NCBI RefSeq assembly: GCF_000454065.1
Contig: NZ_KE695651.1
Span: 378,258-442,257 of the forward strand
Direction of reading: 5' to 3'
Length of the DNA: 64,000 bases
Origin: Brevibacillus thermoruber 423
GTDB lineage: Bacteria; Bacillota; Bacilli; Brevibacillales; Brevibacillaceae
The notes under the pieces are model-generated. The model was not told where the DNA came from, did not search any database, and saw nothing but the letters and a program-made list of their open reading frames with translations. How positions within the stretch are numbered: position 1 is the stretch's first letter; every line of letters begins with the position of its first letter. Shown one piece after another: positions 61,616 through 64,000 of this stretch. The position numbers and the translations under genes were made by a program.

Positions 61616-62473
61616 TCACTCGTGAATGGGCTGCTTGTTTTCGTCCAGCGTAAACCCTTCGCCGAGCACCTCGTGCACGTCATTGACAATCACGAACGCA
61701 TGGGGATCGATCTCCTGCACGATGCTTTTGTAACGCATCACTTCGTTGCGGCTGACCACGACGTACACGACCTGTTTCTCCTCGCCGGAAAACGCTCCTT
61801 TGCCCGCCAGCAGCGTGACGCCGCGACCCAGTTCCAGAATCTGTTTGGCGATCGCGTCGGCGTGATCGGAGATGATGGTGAGCGCCTTTCCGGCGTAGGC
61901 GCCGTCCTGAAAAAAGTCAATGACGCGGGCGGCGATGAAGACGGCCACCAGGGTGTACATCGCGCTTTCGAGATTCAAATAGATCAGCGACGCGCCGATC
62001 ACCAGCATGTCGCCGAAAAACAGCGTGCGGCCCATGCTGATGCCCATGTATTTTTGCAGCACGCGGGCGATGATGTCAACACCTCCCGTGGTGCCCCCGT
62101 AGCGGAAAATGATCCCGAGGCCCACCCCGATCGCCACGCCGGCGTACAGCGAGGCGAGCAGCCGGTCGTGCATCGGCAGGGGCAGCACGCCCTCAAACAG
62201 GGAGAGAAAGACGGAGAGGGCGACCGTGCCGAGAATGGTGTAGGCAAACGCGGTGCGTCCCAGCACTTTCCACCCGAGCACGAACAGCGGCACGTTCAGG
62301 ACGAAAAAGACGATCCCCTGGTCGACGCTCGGGATCATCAGCTTGATCAGAATACTGATGCCGGTAATGCCGCCCTCGGCCAGGTTGTTCGGAATGTTGA
62401 AGGCGTTGATGCCGAATCCCATGATGGCGGATCCGACGATGATGGCGATGATGCTCTTGAGGCGCAGTTTCAT
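61616..62473 (-). CDS. YitT family membrane protein (YpjC-like, DUF2179)
   Basis: A 285-residue protein with five or six membrane helices in the first 180 residues (INAFNIPNNLAEGGITGIS and RYGGTTGGVDIIARVL are family hallmarks) and a C-terminal cytosolic DUF2179 domain. It sits where ypjC lies in B. subtilis but on the opposite strand to dapB. The ATG is complementary to 62471-62473, with GGGAGAA upstream; longer in-frame extensions enter a structured leader. Confidence 0.87.
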   Translation of the reverse strand: MKLRLKSIIAIIVGSAIMGFGINAFNIPNNLAEGGITGISILIKLMIPSVDQGIVFFVLNVPLFVLGWKVLGRTAFAYTILGTVALSVFLSLFEGVLPLPMHDRLLASLYAGVAIGVGLGIIFRYGGTTGGVDIIARVLQKYMGISMGRTLFFGDMLVIGASLIYLNLESAMYTLVAVFIAARVIDFFQDGAYAGKALTIISDHADAIAKQILELGRGVTLLAGKGAFSGEEKQVVYVVVSRNEVMRYKSIVQEIDPHAFVIVNDVHEVLGEGFTLDENKQPIHE

Positions 62474-62664
62474 AAGCGTTCTCCCTTCTTGCCGGTGATC
62501 CTGCGTCCGAAGGCTTCCTTCCGAGGGAAGCCGGAGGCAGCAGGTCCTCTGTGGGATTCCTCTCGGCGGCAGACACTCGCGCAGTTGGCTGCGGCCGACG
62601 CCGTGCGGACCTGCCTGCTTGCCGCATCCGTGCGGACGGATGAAGGCTTGTTGGTAGGTACGAC
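62474..62664 (-). promoter_or_regulatory. Structured 190-nt leader of the YitT-family gene
   Basis: Contains a 7-bp hairpin (62625-62631 with 62636-62642) and a larger stem (62500-62544, core 62512-62518 with 62526-62532). An 8-base segment (62540-62547) can pair instead with 62607-62614. No known riboswitch class recognised. Confidence 0.4.
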
Positions 62665-62668
62665 TGCC

Positions 62669-62698
62669 ATTATAATGGAATGTTGATTTGATTGTCCA
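62669..62698 (-). promoter_or_regulatory. Minus-strand promoter of the YitT-family gene
   Basis: On the minus strand TGGACA (complement of 62693-62698), 18 bp, TATAAT (complement of 62669-62674). The -10 lies in a perfect 12-bp palindrome, CCATTATAATGG (62667-62678). Confidence 0.6.
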
Positions 62699-62724
62699 TA
62701 TCCTGCCAGCCTGCGTATTGAGAT

Positions 62725-62753
62725 TTGGCAAACGCAGGCTTTTCAGGTACGAT
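62725..62753 (+). promoter_or_regulatory. Sigma-A promoter of the mazG-like/dapB operon
   Basis: TTGGCA (62725-62730), 17 bp, TACGAT (62748-62753), 41 bases before the gene. Divergent from the YitT promoter. Confidence 0.65.
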
Positions 62754-62793
62754 AAAGTCACGAATATTTTCTGGCAGACAAAGGAGTGACCCG

Positions 62794-63132
62794 ATGAATC
62801 AGCGGAAGACCTTGCAGGAGATCCAACAGGAAGTGGACCAATACATATCACAATTCAAGGAAGGGTATTTCTCCCCGCTGGCCATGATGGCCCGGATGAC
62901 GGAAGAGGTGGGCGAACTGGCGCGGGAGATCAACCACTACTACGGTGAAAAACCAAAGAAAAAAGACGAAGCGGAGAAAACCATCGACGAAGAGCTGGGC
63001 GACGTCTTTTTCATTGTGCTGTGCTTCGCCAATTCGCTCGGCATTGATTTGCAAGAGGCGTTTGATCGTATTATGCACAAATTCAACACACGCGATAAGG
63101 ATCGCTGGACGAGAATAGAGGAGACGAACTAG
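62794..63132 (+). CDS. ypjD: MazG-like nucleotide pyrophosphohydrolase (YpjD)
   Basis: A 112-residue all-alpha NTP-PPase of the MazG superfamily. Metal-binding motif EEVGELAREIN (ExxE) and EELGDVFF (ExxD) are intact, as needed for hydrolysis of nucleoside triphosphates to monophosphate and pyrophosphate. AAAGGAGTG precedes ATG 62794. Two bases ahead of dapB, as in B. subtilis. Confidence 0.92.
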   Translation: MNQRKTLQEIQQEVDQYISQFKEGYFSPLAMMARMTEEVGELAREINHYYGEKPKKKDEAEKTIDEELGDVFFIVLCFANSLGIDLQEAFDRIMHKFNTRDKDRWTRIEETN

Positions 63133-63134
63133 AG

Positions 63135-63887
63135 ATGGACAAACAGATTCGCGTAGCAGTAGCGGGAGCCCACGGGCGGATGGGCCAGGAAGTCGTCAGA
63201 ATGCTGGGACAAGATGCGGAGTTGGTGTACACAGGGGCACTGGACACGCGGGGGGACGATGAGGCGGTCCGCCGGCAGTTGGACGAGATGCGTCCCGACG
63301 TACTGGTTGACTTTACGACGCCGCACAGCGTCTACCGCCACCTTGAACTGTGTCTAAACCACGGCATTCGGCCGGTGGTGGGGACGACCGGACTGACGCC
63401 GGAGCAGCTGCAGGAGCTGACGGCGCGGTACCGGGAGGCGGGCCTTGGCGGCATTATCGCGCCCAACTTCGCGATCGGGGCCATTCTGCTGATGAAATTT
63501 GCCGCCATGGCGGCGAAATACATGCCGCATGTGGAGATCATCGAGCTGCACCACGACCGGAAGCTGGACGCGCCCAGCGGAACGGCGCTGAAAACGGCGG
63601 AGATGATCGCGGCCGTTCGCGAGGAGATCAAACAGGGCCACCCGGAAGAGACGGAAAGCATCCCGGGGGCGCGCGGCGCGGAGTACCACGGATTCCGGAT
63701 TCACAGCGTGCGGCTGCCGGGACTGGTGGCTCACCAGGAAGTGCTGTTCGGGGCAACGGGCCAGACGCTCTCCATCCGGCACGACTCGATCAACCGCGAG
63801 TCGTTCATGCCGGGAGTAAACATGGCGATTAAGGCTGTGATGAACCTGGGCGAACTGATCTATGGACTGGAGCACCTGATTGATTAG
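63135..63887 (+). CDS. dapB: 4-hydroxy-tetrahydrodipicolinate reductase
   Basis: A 250-residue NAD(P)H enzyme of lysine and diaminopimelate synthesis. Nucleotide motif VAGAHGRMGQEV and active-site block ELHHDRKLDAPSGTALKTAE are present. In a spore-former its pathway also supplies dipicolinate. Length is slightly shorter than B. subtilis DapB (267). Confidence 0.96.
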   Translation: MDKQIRVAVAGAHGRMGQEVVRMLGQDAELVYTGALDTRGDDEAVRRQLDEMRPDVLVDFTTPHSVYRHLELCLNHGIRPVVGTTGLTPEQLQELTARYREAGLGGIIAPNFAIGAILLMKFAAMAAKYMPHVEIIELHHDRKLDAPSGTALKTAEMIAAVREEIKQGHPEETESIPGARGAEYHGFRIHSVRLPGLVAHQEVLFGATGQTLSIRHDSINRESFMPGVNMAIKAVMNLGELIYGLEHLID

Positions 63888-63937
63888 GCACGGGCACACC
63901 GTTGTGCAACGCTACTTACACCGAGGGAGAGGTTTGC

Positions 63938-64000
63938 GTGAAAATTGCTTTGATCGCACACGACCGAAAAAAGGAAGAAATCGTTCAATTGGCGATGGCC
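63938..64000 (+). CDS. mgsA: Methylglyoxal synthase, N-terminal fragment
   Basis: The first 21 codons (GTG start, KIALIAHDRKKEEIVQL) match the N-terminus of MgsA, which converts dihydroxyacetone phosphate to methylglyoxal. GGGAGAGG lies six bases ahead. The gene runs off the right edge. Follows dapB as in B. subtilis. Confidence 0.88.
   Translation, partial: MKIALIAHDRKKEEIVQLAMA

Noticed and set aside
61595-62686. A 363-codon plus-strand frame opposite the YitT-family gene.
   Set aside because: It is His/Asp/Gln-rich antisense of a clear membrane protein and has no ribosome-binding site.

Overview
The window is a gene-dense, GC-rich (about 60% by eye) chromosomal core region from an endospore-forming, flagellated, aerobic member of the Bacilli. 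Gene order follows Bacillus subtilis almost continuously, from recS/ypbD/ypbE through gudB, prsW, ypeB-ypfA-ypfB-cmk-ypfD-fni, der-plsY-gpsA, spoIVA-hup-folE, hepS-menG-hepT-ndk-cheR, the aro-trp-his-tyr supraoperon and qcrABC-ypjA-ypjB to mazG-like-dapB-mgsA. High GC, GTG/TTG starts and a futalosine-type menaquinone cassette suggest a Brevibacillus-like member of the Paenibacillaceae. That assignment is an inference from synteny and protein style, not a search result. I see no insertion sequence, prophage or CRISPR array.

Layout. 1-4.6 kb: end of a RecQ-family helicase, a CPBP protease, a LysM protein, a TrxB-like flavoprotein, a membrane protein and MecA. 4.6-9 kb: a PIG-L deacetylase and asparaginase (minus strand) around glutamate dehydrogenase, then PrsW and a 53-aa zinc-ribbon-like protein. 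9-17.5 kb: YpeB, a PilZ protein, CMP kinase, PlsC, an S1-domain protein, type 2 IPP isomerase and the YIEGIA pair. 17.5-25.5 kb: Der, PlsY, GpsA, sporulation proteins, two small ferredoxins, SpoIVA and HU. 25.7-29.1 kb: FolE, two tRNA-Pro(GGG) genes, a copper-amine-oxidase-N-like secreted protein, a lytic transglycosylase and TRAP (MtrB). 29.7-36.4 kb: isoprenoid/menaquinone operon with mqnP-ubiX-mqnA, then ndk, cheR and a 54-aa protein. 36.6-49.2 kb: aroC-aroB-aroH, the trp attenuator, trpEDCFBA, hisC, tyrA, aroA. 49.3-52 kb: a short promoter-terminator unit, a degenerate amidohydrolase, and an ECF sigma/anti-sigma pair. 52-59 kb: TPR and IDEAL proteins, then the menaquinol:cytochrome c reductase genes and YpjA/YpjB. 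59-64 kb: a glutamate-synthase-like FMN protein, a DUF2071 protein, a YitT-family protein, MazG-like, DapB and the start of MgsA.

How it works together. Chorismate made by aroC/aroB/aroA feeds aroH and tyrA (Tyr/Phe), trpEDCFBA (Trp) and mqnA (menaquinone). HepS/HepT make the polyprenyl tail, MqnP and UbiX handle prenylation and decarboxylation steps, and MenG does the final methylation. The menaquinol is oxidised by QcrABC. The clearest regulatory element is the trp leader at 39285-39537: a 5' stem-loop, eleven NAG triplets for TRAP, overlapping antiterminator and terminator, and a helix able to hide the trpE ribosome-binding site. TRAP itself is encoded in the window at 28806-29036.
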